A DNA stretch of 64,000 nucleotides from JAEUPI01 sp044222685 (GTDB taxonomy: Bacteria; Pseudomonadota; Gammaproteobacteria; Burkholderiales; Burkholderiaceae_C): NCBI GenBank assembly GCA_044222685.1, contig JBGAMU010000033.1, positions 1 to 64,000 on the forward strand, written 5' to 3'. Below are positions 33,871 to 42,976 of this stretch, piece after piece. The notes beneath the pieces were generated by a model. The model was not told the DNA's origin. It made no database searches and saw only the letters and a list, made by a program, of their open reading frames with translations. The position numbers were made by a program, and so were the translations under genes. Position 1 is the first letter of the stretch. Each line of letters begins with the position of its first letter.

Positions 33871-35383
33871 GGAAGCTCCCGTTCGCGTGCGTCAGCCGCG
33901 ACAGCAGCGGCGCGCGGCGGTAGCGCACCTCGCCATAGTGCGCCTGCAGGTTGGCCAGCACCGCCGACACGCGCGCGGCGCCGATCGCGTCGGCCCAGGC
34001 CAGCGGGCCGATCGGATAGGCGGTGCCCAGGCGCATCGCGATGTCGATGTCGGCGGCGCGCGTGCCGGTCCACGTCATCACGTCGGCGGCCTCGTTGGCC
34101 AGGCAGCAGACGGTACGCATCACCACCAGGCCGGCCACGTCGTCGAGCGCGATCAGCTCGATGTTGGCCGCCGCGCACAGCGCCGCCAGGTCGGCCCGCT
34201 TGCCGGCGGCATTGGCGCTGGCGGCAGCGCCGAGCACCGTGGTGGTGGTGAAGTCGCGCGCGAGGTCGAGCAGCAGCATGCCCGCCTTGTGGTTGGCCGC
34301 GCGCTCGGCAGCGGTGCGACCATCGGTGAGCGCCACGCGCACCTCGCCGATCGATGCGGTCTCGGCCGGCAGCCGTTCGTCGCGCAGCACCGAGATGCCG
34401 GCCGTGCGCAGGCGGTCGACCCACGACGCCAGCAGGCCCATGTCGGCGGCCACACGCAGTTGCGGCGCGCTCTCCGATGGCGTGACACCCGGGGCGGAGG
34501 GTTTGGCCGCCTGCGCGCCGTAGGTGTAGAAGCCGCGGCCGGTCTTGCGGCCGAAGCGGCCGCTTCGCACCATCTCCTGCTGGATCACGTGGGGCGCGTA
34601 ACGCGGGTCGTACGCGGTGGCCTGGAACACCGACTCGGTGACCGATAGATTGACGTCGATGCCGATCAGGTCCATCAGCTCGAACGGCCCGAGCGCGAAG
34701 CCGCCGGCCTCGCGCTGCAGCTTGTCGATCGCGGCGGTGGTGGCAATGCGCTCGGCCAGCAGGCGCAGCCCCTCGGCGTAGTACGGCCGCGCGACGCGGT
34801 TGACGATGAAGCCCGGTGCGTTGGGCGCATCGACGCTCGCCTTGCCCCAGGCCTGCGACAGCGTGTGCAGCGCCGCCACCAGCGCAGGCTCGGTCTCGAC
34901 GCCGGGGATGATCTCCACCAGCTTCATGCGCGTGGGTGGGTTGAAGAAGTGCCAGCCGACCACCCGCTGCGGCGCCTTCAGCCCCTGCGCGACCGCGGTG
35001 ATCGAGATCGACGAGGTGTTGGTCGCGAGCACCGCGTCGGGCTTGAGCACACCCTCGAGCGCACGCAACAGCGCCTGCTTCGGCTCGAGCTTCTCGACGA
35101 TGGCCTCCACCGCGAGGCCGCAGCCCTCGAGCGCCTCGATGCGGTCGACCGCGGTGATGCGCTCGAGCGTGGCGGCGCGCTCGTGCGCGTCGAGCTTGCC
35201 GCGCTGCACGGCCCCGTCCAGGTCGGCTGCGATGCGCTCGATGGCCTTGGCCGCCGCGCCGGCCTGCGCGTCGAACAGCATCACCGCATGCCCGTTCTGT
35301 GCCGCCAGCTGCGCGATGCCGCCGCCCATGCTGCCCGCGCCGATGACGGCAACGCGCGTGTTCTTGTCGATCGATGGACTCAT
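33863..35383 (-). CDS. paaH: 3-hydroxyacyl-CoA dehydrogenase of phenylacetate degradation
   Basis: 506 residues, as in long PaaH proteins. The N-terminal Rossmann motif VAVIGAGSMGGGIAQLAA (about 10-27) binds NAD. The catalytic His is in VVGWHFFNPPTRMKLVEIIP (about 140-159), and PGFIVNRVARPYYAEGLRL follows at the domain junction. The extra C-terminal domain repeats the 3HCDH helical fold ('LAYPIGPLAWADAIG'-type). It oxidises 3-hydroxyadipyl-CoA and its dehydrosuberyl analogue. First gene of the minus-strand paa operon; its promoter carries the putative PaaR site. No paaF or paaG hydratase/isomerase gene is beside it. Confidence 0.94.
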   Translation of the reverse strand: MSPSIDKNTRVAVIGAGSMGGGIAQLAAQNGHAVMLFDAQAGAAAKAIERIAADLDGAVQRGKLDAHERAATLERITAVDRIEALEGCGLAVEAIVEKLEPKQALLRALEGVLKPDAVLATNTSSISITAVAQGLKAPQRVVGWHFFNPPTRMKLVEIIPGVETEPALVAALHTLSQAWGKASVDAPNAPGFIVNRVARPYYAEGLRLLAERIATTAAIDKLQREAGGFALGPFELMDLIGIDVNLSVTESVFQATAYDPRYAPHVIQQEMVRSGRFGRKTGRGFYTYGAQAAKPSAPGVTPSESAPQLRVAADMGLLASWVDRLRTAGISVLRDERLPAETASIGEVRVALTDGRTAAERAANHKAGMLLLDLARDFTTTTVLGAAASANAAGKRADLAALCAAANIELIALDDVAGLVVMRTVCCLANEAADVMTWTGTRAADIDIAMRLGTAYPIGPLAWADAIGAARVSAVLANLQAHYGEVRYRRAPLLSRLTHANGSFHG

Positions 35384-35437
35384 GCGATGCAGGCCTCTTG
35401 TAGCGACGCTTGACGGGATGCTTGATACGGGGCAAAC

Positions 35438-35470
35438 ACTTTAGACCGACCGGTCGGTAGATTCTATAGT
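35438..35470. promoter_or_regulatory. Putative PaaR operator and divergent paaH / DAHP synthase promoters
   Basis: ACCGACCGGTCGGT (35445-35458) is a perfect 14-bp palindrome in the 108-bp gap between paaH and the DAHP synthase gene. For paaH, a -10-like TAAAGT reads leftward from 35443-35438 and a weak -35 (TAGAAT) lies 17 bp upstream, so the palindrome fills the spacer. For the rightward gene, TATAGT at 35465-35470 could be a -10. The ACCG/CGGT halves resemble operators reported for TetR-type PaaR regulators. One bound dimer could repress both directions. Confidence 0.7.
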
Positions 35471-35491
35471 GGGGTAATCTGACCGCCTGGA

Positions 35492-36613
35492 ATGACCCCA
35501 CAGAGCATGCGCGTGCCCGACCACAACGACAAGACCTCGCAGGTCGACGATGAACGGGTACTGGCCGTCGAGCCGCTGCCGCCGCCGGAACAGCTGATCC
35601 GCTTCTTCCCGGTGGCCGGCGGGCCGATCGAGGGGTTCGTGGCGTCCAGCCGCGACCGCGTGCGGCGCATCGTGCACGGCCTGGACGACCGGCTGCTGGT
35701 GGTGATCGGGCCCTGCTCGGTGCACGATCCGCGCTCGGCGATGGACTATGCGCAGCGGCTGGCGACGTTGCGGCCCGAACTCGACGACGCGCTCGAGATC
35801 GTGATGCGCGTGTACTTCGAGAAGCCGCGCACCACCGTCGGCTGGAAGGGCCTGATCAACGACCCGCACCTGGACGGCACCTTCCGCATCAACGAAGGCT
35901 TGCGCATCGCGCGCGCGCTGCTGATCGACATCAACGCGCTCGGTGTCCCGGCCGGCGGCGAACTGCTCGACACCTCGAGCCCGCAGTACATGGCCGACCT
36001 GCTGAGCTGGGGTGCGATCGGCGCGCGCACCACCGAGAGCCAGGTGCACCGCGAGCTGGCCAGCGGCTTCTCGGCGGCGATCGGCTTCAAGAACAGCACC
36101 GAAGGCAATGTGCGCGTGGCGATCGACGCCGTCATCGCGGCCAGCCAGCCGCACAGCTTCCTGGGCGTGCACAAGAGCGGCCAGATCGCGATGGTGCACA
36201 CCGCCGGCAACCCCGACGGCCACGTGATCCTGCGCGGCGGCACGGTGCCGAACTACGACGCCGCCAGCGTGGCGACGGCCTGCGACACGCTGGAGAAGGC
36301 GACGCGCCACCCTGGCGTGATGGTCGACTGCTCGCACGGCAACAGCGAGAAGAGCCACACGAAGCAGATCGAGGTCGTGCGCGACGTGGCCCGGCAGCTG
36401 GCGCAGGGCAGCCGACAGGTGTTCGGCGTGATGATCGAGAGCCACCTCGTCGCCGGCGCGCAGGGCCTCAAGCCCGGCCACACCGACCGCCGCCAGCTCA
36501 CCTACGGTCAGAGCATCACCGACGCCTGCATCGGCTGGGACGACTCGGCGGCGCTGCTGGGCGAGCTGGCCGATGCGGTGCGCATGCGCCACACGCGGGT
36601 GGGCCGCGCATGA
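35492..36613 (+). CDS. aroG: 3-deoxy-7-phosphoheptulonate synthase (DAHP synthase, class I)
   Basis: 373 residues (a start at ATG 35507 is also possible). The class I motifs are intact: VVIGPCSVHDPRSAMDYAQR (about residues 70-89), VYFEKPRTTVGWKGLINDP (about 109-127), GARTTESQVHRELASG (about 175-190), GFKNSTEGNV (about 195-204) and VDCSHGNSEKSH (about 277-288). It condenses PEP and erythrose 4-phosphate, the first shikimate step. Which aromatic amino acid inhibits it cannot be judged, so the symbol is by similarity to AroG/AroF. Divergent from paaH and coupled by ATGA to a lipoprotein gene. Confidence 0.93.
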   Translation: MTPQSMRVPDHNDKTSQVDDERVLAVEPLPPPEQLIRFFPVAGGPIEGFVASSRDRVRRIVHGLDDRLLVVIGPCSVHDPRSAMDYAQRLATLRPELDDALEIVMRVYFEKPRTTVGWKGLINDPHLDGTFRINEGLRIARALLIDINALGVPAGGELLDTSSPQYMADLLSWGAIGARTTESQVHRELASGFSAAIGFKNSTEGNVRVAIDAVIAASQPHSFLGVHKSGQIAMVHTAGNPDGHVILRGGTVPNYDAASVATACDTLEKATRHPGVMVDCSHGNSEKSHTKQIEVVRDVARQLAQGSRQVFGVMIESHLVAGAQGLKPGHTDRRQLTYGQSITDACIGWDDSAALLGELADAVRMRHTRVGRA

Positions 36614-37707
36614 CAGTGCCGCTCGGCCGGCGTCGCGCGCTGACGCTTGCCGCCGGCGCCGCGCTGGCGATGCCGATGCTCGGCTGCAGCGCCGGCGGCG
36701 ACACGTCGCCCGGCTCTACGCGCAGCTGGCGCATGGGCTTCTCCAGCCTGCCGCCGCGGCAGACCCTCCAAGACGTGATACGCACGATCGACACCTGGAG
36801 CCCGCGCGCCGAGCTGGCCATCATCCACGAGGAGCTGCCGTGGACCGACCTGCTGGGCGGCATGTCGGCCGACGCGATCCTGGCGCGCGACAAGGTCGGC
36901 CTGGTCGACTACTACCGCCGCGTCAAGGGCCTGCAGCTGGTCTTCGTGGCCGACCTCACCGACGGCCTGTCGCGGGCCGAAGAGGCGCCGCAGCTGCGCG
37001 CGCTCGGCCGCAGCATCGCCGAGGTCGCGGTGCAGCAGGTCTACCGCGAATATGTCGAGGCGGTGGTGCGTGTGCTACGCCCGGAGTTCATGGGCCTGGC
37101 CGCCGAGACCAACCTGATCCGCGCTGCCGCGCCCGGTATCTACGCGTCGGTGAAGACGGCGGCCAATCTGGCAGCGGGTGACGTGATTCGCAGCGGCCGC
37201 CCCACCACGCTGTTCGTCAGCGTGCAGGTCGAGACCGCGTGGGGGCGCCTGGGCGGCACCGGCCCGTACGTCGGCATCGCGACCGACCGGGCGGACTTCC
37301 CTTTCATGCAGATGATCGGGCTGTCGTCGTATCCGTACTTCGCCTATCCGACGCCCGAGGACATGCCGGCCGACTACTACACGCGTGTCCTCGCCGGCGC
37401 CCCCGCGCTGCCGGCGATGGTGGTCGAAGGCGGCTGGCCGAGCGCCGGCGCCAGCGCCAACGGGCAGACCTTTCAGTCGTCGACCGCGCTGCAGGCGCGC
37501 TACATCACGCGCCACGCCGCGCTGCTCGACAGCATCGGCGCGCTCGGCTGGCTGCAGCTGGAGTTCGCCGACATCGACGTCGCGGCGCTGCCACCGCCGC
37601 TGCCGCCCAACCTGCCGCTGTTCGTCACGCTCGGGCTGGTGGACAGCCAGTACGGGGCCAAGCCTGCGCTGGCGCAGTGGGACGCGTTGTTCGCGCGGCC
37701 GCGCTGA
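36610..37707 (+). CDS. Glycosidase-like (TIM-barrel) lipoprotein
   Basis: 365 residues beginning with an Arg-rich leader and lipobox 'AMPMLGCSAGG' (Cys near residue 27). The rest reads as a (beta/alpha)8 barrel: SWRMGFSSLPPRQT, ELAIIHEELPW, GLQLVFVADL, PEFMGLAAETNLI, MIGLSSYPYFAYPTPEDM, PAMVVEGGWPS, WLQLEFADID. The Glu residues in AAETN and VVEGG stand where clan GH-A glycosidases place acid/base and nucleophile (after strands 4 and 7). It resembles GH53/arabinogalactanase-like folds only loosely. No family is certain. Co-transcription with DAHP synthase is odd. Confidence 0.65.
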   Translation: MTVPLGRRRALTLAAGAALAMPMLGCSAGGDTSPGSTRSWRMGFSSLPPRQTLQDVIRTIDTWSPRAELAIIHEELPWTDLLGGMSADAILARDKVGLVDYYRRVKGLQLVFVADLTDGLSRAEEAPQLRALGRSIAEVAVQQVYREYVEAVVRVLRPEFMGLAAETNLIRAAAPGIYASVKTAANLAAGDVIRSGRPTTLFVSVQVETAWGRLGGTGPYVGIATDRADFPFMQMIGLSSYPYFAYPTPEDMPADYYTRVLAGAPALPAMVVEGGWPSAGASANGQTFQSSTALQARYITRHAALLDSIGALGWLQLEFADIDVAALPPPLPPNLPLFVTLGLVDSQYGAKPALAQWDALFARPR

Positions 37708-37715
37708 GCCCGCCA

Positions 37716-38306
37716 CTACGGTGACAATCGGCGGGCAGAACAAGGCGCATCGATGAAGTCACGCACTCCCGCACCCCCACCCCCCGCCTCACCCGCCAAC
37801 GAGCCCACCAAGTCCACCGGCGACACCGCGCCCGGCGGCGGCGCGATCCGCGGCCTGCCGGCACCGCCGGCCAAGCGCAGCACACTCAGTGCGCCGAGGG
37901 CAGCGCGCTCATGCTCGAGCAAGCGCAGCGTGCAACGCCGCGCCAGGGCAGCACCGGCCGCGGTGGCGCGAATGTGCTGCATGCGCGCATCGGCCTCGCT
38001 GCGGCTGCGCTGCACCAGGCCGCGCGACTCCAGACGGTCGAGCCAGACCGCGATGTTCGGCGGCGTCACCGCCAGCGCGCGCGCCAGCTGCCGCGCCGTG
38101 ACGTCGGGATTGGCCTGCACCAGCGCGAGCATCGTGTATTCGACCTTGCGCAGCTTGGACGCGCGGCCGACCTCGTCGTCGAACACCTGCGAGGTGACGA
38201 TCGCGGCCTGCGCCAGCTGGTAGCCCACCAACCCATGGAGCTCGCCTTCGGCCAGTCGCGTCAGCGGCGTGCGGTCCAGCGGTGCGGTGGTCGGCGTACG
38301 GGGCAT
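37716..38306 (-). CDS. MarR-family transcriptional regulator
   Basis: 196 residues from ATG 38306. A winged helix at about residues 45-115: KVEYTMLALVQANPDVTARQ, LARALAVTPPNIAVWLDRLE, SRGLVQRSRSEADAR. The last 60 residues (from about 140) form a Gly/Pro-rich tail of unusual composition (GGAGRPRIAPPPGAV) where most MarR proteins stop. This may be a read-through extension after a small frameshift near 37880, which I cannot settle. It is divergent from the tannase-type gene with a perfect palindrome just ahead of its start, so it probably represses itself and the esterase in response to a phenolic ligand. Confidence 0.82.
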   Translation of the reverse strand: MPRTPTTAPLDRTPLTRLAEGELHGLVGYQLAQAAIVTSQVFDDEVGRASKLRKVEYTMLALVQANPDVTARQLARALAVTPPNIAVWLDRLESRGLVQRSRSEADARMQHIRATAAGAALARRCTLRLLEHERAALGALSVLRLAGGAGRPRIAPPPGAVSPVDLVGSLAGEAGGGGAGVRDFIDAPCSARRLSP

Positions 38307-38330
38307 GCGGCGGGTCGTGTCACCAACGAT

Positions 38331-38347
38331 GCGATCGGGCCGATCGC
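38331..38347. promoter_or_regulatory. Perfect 17-bp palindrome, probable MarR operator
   Basis: GCGATCGGGCCGATCGC (8-1-8) lies 25 bp upstream of the marR-type gene and 163 bp upstream of the tannase gene. An AT-rich island follows at about 38418-38445, with three TAAC steps, where the rightward promoter may lie. The size and symmetry fit a MarR dimer site. Confidence 0.6.
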
Positions 38348-38509
38348 CAGGCGCTCGAATGTACCGAACCGGCGGGCTCGCCGCGTGACCCTGGAAAACC
38401 CGGCCACTGCGCTGCAGATCAATAACTAACATAACGAAATCCGCCCCAGCGCCCCGAGAGGCGTCGCGGATAGATCGTTCTGAACGTAATCCATTCCAGG
38501 AGACATCGC

Positions 38510-40270
38510 ATGACCACGCCGACTTTCGGCCCGCTGACACGCGGCCTGCTTGCGCTGGCCTTGTCTGCAGCCCCGGCGCTCGCAGCCGCCGACGAAGGCG
38601 GCCGCCATTCGCGCCTGCCGCGCCTGGCTCCGGCCAAGCCGGCCACCCTGATCGGCACCTGCGAAGCGCTGGCAGTGCCACTCGCCACGCTGGCGAACAC
38701 CACGATCAGCGCCACCACCACCGTGCCCGCCGGCACGCTGACGCTGGCCGGACAGCCGGTGCCGGAACACTGCCGCGTGACCGGCCGCATGCACGAGCGC
38801 GTGAGTCCGGCCGATGGCAAGACCTACGCCATCGGCTTCGAAGTGCGGCTGCCGATGGCCTGGAACGGCCGCTTCTGGCACCAGGGCAACGGCGGCATCG
38901 ACGGCAGCGTGGTGCCTGCCACCGGCACTTTCGGCGGCGGCCCCACCACCGGCGCGCTGCTGCAGGGGTTTGCAGTGCTCAGTTCCGATGCCGGCCACAC
39001 GCTCGCGCAGGGCGGGCCGGCCTTCGGCTTCGATCCGCAGGCGCGACTGGACTACGGCTACCAGGCCGTGGGCAAGCTGACGCCGATGGCCAAGCAACTG
39101 ATCGCGCTCGCCTACGGCAAGGGACCCGATCGCTCCTACTTCGGCGGCTGCTCCAACGGCGGTCGACACACGCTGATCGCGGCCGCCCGCTACGCCGACG
39201 ACTATGACGGCTTCCTGGCCGGCGCGCCCGGCTTCAACCTGCCACTGGCGGCGCTGGCCAACATCTTCGGTGGCCAGCGCTACGCCAGCGTGGCCATCGG
39301 CGACCCCGCCACGCCGGCGGGCCTGGAGACGGCCTTCACCGCGGCCGAGCGCAAGACGGTGGCCAACGCCGTGCTGGCGCGCTGCGACGCGCTCGACGGT
39401 GTGGTCGACGGCCTGGTCCAGGACACGCGCACCTGCCAGCGCCGCTTCGACTTCATGCGCGACGTACCCACTTGCCCCGGCGCGCGCGACGGCAGTTGCC
39501 TCTCGCTGGCACAGAAGATCGCGATCGAGCCGATCTTCAGCGGCGCCACCACCCGCAACGGGCACCCGTTCTACGCCAGCTTTCCGTTCGACAGCGGCAT
39601 CGGCGCGGGCGGCATTCCGTTCTGGGAGTTCACGGCTCCGCTGAATCTCGACTCCGGCGCCGTCGGCGTGATATTCAAGGTGCCGCCGTCACTCGACGCG
39701 CTGACCAAGGGGCCGGCATGGGCCTTGGGGGCCGACATCGACGCCACGCTGGCCGAGCTGTTCGCCACCAACGCCACCTTCACCGAGTCGGCCATGAGCT
39801 TCATGACACCACCCGACGCCACCGACCTGGCGGACGTGCGTCGGCGCGGGGCGAAGATGATCGTCTACCACGGGGTCAGCGACCCGATCTTCTCGATCGA
39901 CGACACCAAGCGCTGGTTCCGCGGCGTCGATCGGCGCAGCGGCGGCGACGCCGACAGCTTCGCCCGCCTGTACCCGGTACCCGGCATGGGCCATTGCTCG
40001 GGTGGCCCGGCCACCGATCAGGCCGACTTCGTCACCCCGCTGGTGAACTGGGTCGAGCGCGGCAAGGCGCCGCAGAGCATCCTGGCCACGGCGCGGGGCG
40101 CGGGCAATACGGGCGGCGCCAACGCCGAGGTGCCGGCCGACTGGTCGCCCGCGCGCACGCGGCCGCTGTGCCCGTATCCCTCAGTGGCACGCTACAAGGG
40201 CCATGGCAGCGTCGAGGCGGCGAGCAGCTTCGTCTGCCGGGGCGACGGAGCGCACGACCGGCGCGACTAG
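38510..40270 (+). CDS. Tannase/feruloyl esterase family protein
   Basis: 586 residues with an AGGAG site and a signal peptide ending 'ALSAAPALAAADE' (about 17-29), so exported. The catalytic serine is S215 in SYFGGCSNGGRHTLI. The acid (about residue 465, in MIVYHGVSDPIFS) and the His in YPVPGMGHCSGGPATDQADF complete the triad. The many cysteines (CEALAV, EHCRVT, ARCDAL, RTCQRR, PTCPGA, GSCLSL) fit the disulfide-rich tannase family, including the one bridging the active site. It releases phenolic acids from esters or tannins. Expression is probably under the divergent MarR gene. Confidence 0.88.
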   Translation: MTTPTFGPLTRGLLALALSAAPALAAADEGGRHSRLPRLAPAKPATLIGTCEALAVPLATLANTTISATTTVPAGTLTLAGQPVPEHCRVTGRMHERVSPADGKTYAIGFEVRLPMAWNGRFWHQGNGGIDGSVVPATGTFGGGPTTGALLQGFAVLSSDAGHTLAQGGPAFGFDPQARLDYGYQAVGKLTPMAKQLIALAYGKGPDRSYFGGCSNGGRHTLIAAARYADDYDGFLAGAPGFNLPLAALANIFGGQRYASVAIGDPATPAGLETAFTAAERKTVANAVLARCDALDGVVDGLVQDTRTCQRRFDFMRDVPTCPGARDGSCLSLAQKIAIEPIFSGATTRNGHPFYASFPFDSGIGAGGIPFWEFTAPLNLDSGAVGVIFKVPPSLDALTKGPAWALGADIDATLAELFATNATFTESAMSFMTPPDATDLADVRRRGAKMIVYHGVSDPIFSIDDTKRWFRGVDRRSGGDADSFARLYPVPGMGHCSGGPATDQADFVTPLVNWVERGKAPQSILATARGAGNTGGANAEVPADWSPARTRPLCPYPSVARYKGHGSVEAASSFVCRGDGAHDRRD

Positions 40271-40284
40271 ATCGCTGCGCTCGC

Positions 40285-40313
40285 GCGGCTGGAAGAGCCC
40301 GCTGCGCAGCCGC
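40285..40313. terminator. Candidate bidirectional terminator hairpin
   Basis: GCGGCTG (40285-40291) and CAGCCGC (40307-40313) form a 7-bp stem between the converging tannase and LuxR genes. No T-run; inferred from position. Confidence 0.4.
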
Positions 40314-40314
40314 C

Positions 40315-42909
40315 TCAATCGGTGGCCTGCACCAGCCCCAGCCGGTGAGCGGCGCTCACGGCCTCGGCGCGTGTGGCCACGCCGAGCTTGACGAAGATCG
40401 ATGCCAGGTGGTGGTCGATCGTGCGTGTCGACCGTGACAGCCGCTCGCCGATCTGCCTGCTGCGCAGGCCCTGCGCCAGCAACGTCAGCACCTGCACCTC
40501 CTTGAGCGTCAATCCCGCCGGGTGCTCCTGCGTGGTCGCGCGCGGGCCGCGCGGCAGCCCCCGCACGCCGGCCATGCGCAGGCTGCGCCGCACACGCTCG
40601 ATCATCGGCGCGGCGCCGAGTGATTCGAAGATGGCCAGCGCCTCGCGCAGCGCGCCTTCATCGCCGTCGATCAGCGCGCGGGCGTGTTCGTACGGGCAAC
40701 CGAGTGCGCACCAGGCCTCGGCGGAGGCGCGCCAGTCTCCGCACATCTGCAAGACGTACGGCCGCGCCATGTCGTCACCCGGCGTCACCGACTGGCCGGC
40801 GCGCCACAGCCAGAACGTGCTTTCGCCGAGCGCCCACGGCATGCGGCAGCGCTCGGCCAGGTCGGCGCCGATCTGCGCCTCGGTCGCGCAGGCCGCGAGG
40901 TCACCGGCCAGCCACGCCGCCTCGGCGCGCGCCACCACCATCGGCCCGATGCGCTGCAGCTCGCCGGTGTCGAGCGCCAGCGTGCGTGCTTCGTCGAGCA
41001 GCTCGTGCGCGCCGGGGTCGCCGCGGCGCATTCGCAAGGCGCCCAGCGTCACCAGCGCCGGGATGCGACTGACGTTGGGCAAGCCGGCTCGATGGACCAG
41101 CCCGGCCGCCTCGGCCGCGGCCACAGACCAGCGGCCCTGCTCGTAGTGGGCGCGTGCACGCCAGGCCATCAGATAGAAGGTCCATGCATCGAGGTCGCGT
41201 TCGACGCAATAGGCAATGCCGTCGTCGAAGTAGCGCCAGGCCGCGGCGTAGTCGCGCAGCTCCACGCCGCAGCTCGTCAGGTTGGCATAGGCACGGCCGG
41301 CGTGTTCTTCCAGGTCGTGGGCCAGCGCGATCTGCAGGCTGCGCTCGAGCAACGGCCATCCCGCTTCGTCGCCGTCGCGGATGCGCGCGGTGCCCACGTT
41401 GTTCAGCGCATGCGCCAGGATCTCGGTGGCGCCCAGCGCTTCCGCGAGCGAGATCGCGCGTTCGCCCCACGACACCGCGGCCGGCGCATCGTCGGCCAGC
41501 ATCGCCAGCTGCGCCGCGTTGCTGCAGGCCATCGCCAGCTCGGTGCCGGCGGGCAGCGGCTCGAGCGTGGCGATCGCGGTTTGCGCGTGCCGGCGTGCGA
41601 GCTCGCCGTGGCCGAGAAACCAGTGCAGCCGCGACAACCAGCGCAGCGTGTCGCCCTCGCGGTCGCGGCGGCCCAGCCGACGCCACAAACCGAGCGCCGT
41701 CTCGCGGCCGGCCACCGCGCTGGCAATGTCGCCGACCAGGTAGCACTCGTAGGCATGGGCTTCGGTGAACTGGGCGCGCTGGGCGGCGTCGAGCGCGCTC
41801 GTGTGCGCCAGCAGCGTGGCGTAGTGCGCCGCGGCCTCGCGATGCGCACCCTGCCGCGCCGCTTGCTGCGCCGCTGCGGGCGCATGCAGGCGCACCGCCT
41901 CGCTGTCGCCGGCTTGCGCCGCGTGGTGCACCAGGCGGGCCAGCGACGGCGGCGGCACGCCATCGGCCTGCAAGGCCTGCAGCGTCAACCGGTGCAGGAC
42001 GCGCAAGCGCGTCGGTGCCAACGACTCGAGCACAGCCTGCCGCGCGAGCTCGTGGCGGAACACGAAGGTCTGCGACTCGCCGGTCAGGATGCCGCTGCGC
42101 AGGCAGTCGTCGATGGCCGCAGCCTCGGCAGCGGCCAGCTCGTCAAGCAGCCCGGCCTCGACGCGCGGGCCAGCCACCGCCGCCATCTCGAGCACCGCGC
42201 GCGCCGACGCCGACAACCGCGCACTGCGGCTCAGCACCGCGTCGCGCACGCTGGCCGGAATGCGGCTGCCGCCGGCGGCCAGCACCTCGGTGACGAAGAA
42301 CGGGTTGCCGCCGGTGGCCTGGTGCAGTGCCACCGCGTCGACGGGTTGGTCGGCGACGAGCTGGCGCACGCCATCGAGCGACAGCGGCCGCAAGGCCAGG
42401 CGCTGCACGCCGGTGGTCGCCAGATCGCCGAGCAGCAGGCGCACCGGGTGGGTGGGGCCGAGCTCGTCGTCGCGGCAGCTCGCCACCAGCAGCGAACGCG
42501 TACGCGCGATGCGGCGTCCCAGGTGGCGCAGCAGGTCGAGCGTGGCCTCGTCGGCCCAGTGCAGGTCCTCGACGATCACCAGGGCGGGCAACACGGTGAG
42601 CTGCTCCACGCAGGCCGCGAACACACGCGGCCGCGGTGCGTCGCCGGCCAGCAGCGCGCGCAGTGCGCCGCCGGACTGCCCGGCGACGTCGTGCAGCGGC
42701 CCCAGCGGCCGCGGTGTCTGCAGTGCGTCGCACAGGCCCCACCACACCGGCGCAGTGGCCGGCTGCGCGTCGGCCAGCGCGTGCAGCAGCGCGCTCTTGC
42801 CGATGCCGGCTTCGCCTTCGACGACGACGAGCGCGCCGCTGCCGGCGCGGGCGCGCGCCAGCAGCGTCTGCAGCTGCGCCAGCGCGTCGTCGCGCTCGAG
42901 CAGCGTCAT
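40315..42909 (-). CDS. LuxR-family regulator with AAA ATPase domain (LAL/MalT-like)
   Basis: 864 residues from ATG 42909 (MTLLERDDALAQLQTLLARA); the open frame upstream is non-coding in look. Walker A with K38 in VVEGEAGIGKSALLHAL; Walker B in PALVIVEDLHWADEATLD. The centre is a long array of TPR-like helical repeats (about residues 350-760). The C-terminal LuxR HTH (about 795-860) reads LTLKEVQVLTLLAQGLRSRQ then STRTIDHHLASIFVKLGVAT. Such large regulators sense a ligand via the repeats and ATP turnover. The likely target is the DUF4242 gene just upstream, 67 bp away, or distant genes. Inducer unknown. Confidence 0.9.
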   Translation of the reverse strand: MTLLERDDALAQLQTLLARARAGSGALVVVEGEAGIGKSALLHALADAQPATAPVWWGLCDALQTPRPLGPLHDVAGQSGGALRALLAGDAPRPRVFAACVEQLTVLPALVIVEDLHWADEATLDLLRHLGRRIARTRSLLVASCRDDELGPTHPVRLLLGDLATTGVQRLALRPLSLDGVRQLVADQPVDAVALHQATGGNPFFVTEVLAAGGSRIPASVRDAVLSRSARLSASARAVLEMAAVAGPRVEAGLLDELAAAEAAAIDDCLRSGILTGESQTFVFRHELARQAVLESLAPTRLRVLHRLTLQALQADGVPPPSLARLVHHAAQAGDSEAVRLHAPAAAQQAARQGAHREAAAHYATLLAHTSALDAAQRAQFTEAHAYECYLVGDIASAVAGRETALGLWRRLGRRDREGDTLRWLSRLHWFLGHGELARRHAQTAIATLEPLPAGTELAMACSNAAQLAMLADDAPAAVSWGERAISLAEALGATEILAHALNNVGTARIRDGDEAGWPLLERSLQIALAHDLEEHAGRAYANLTSCGVELRDYAAAWRYFDDGIAYCVERDLDAWTFYLMAWRARAHYEQGRWSVAAAEAAGLVHRAGLPNVSRIPALVTLGALRMRRGDPGAHELLDEARTLALDTGELQRIGPMVVARAEAAWLAGDLAACATEAQIGADLAERCRMPWALGESTFWLWRAGQSVTPGDDMARPYVLQMCGDWRASAEAWCALGCPYEHARALIDGDEGALREALAIFESLGAAPMIERVRRSLRMAGVRGLPRGPRATTQEHPAGLTLKEVQVLTLLAQGLRSRQIGERLSRSTRTIDHHLASIFVKLGVATRAEAVSAAHRLGLVQATD

Positions 42910-42976
42910 GGGCAGCGGCCCGGATCCGGCGCGTGCACCGGCAGAGCCGGCCGAAGGCGGCACCGGGCGACCCGGC

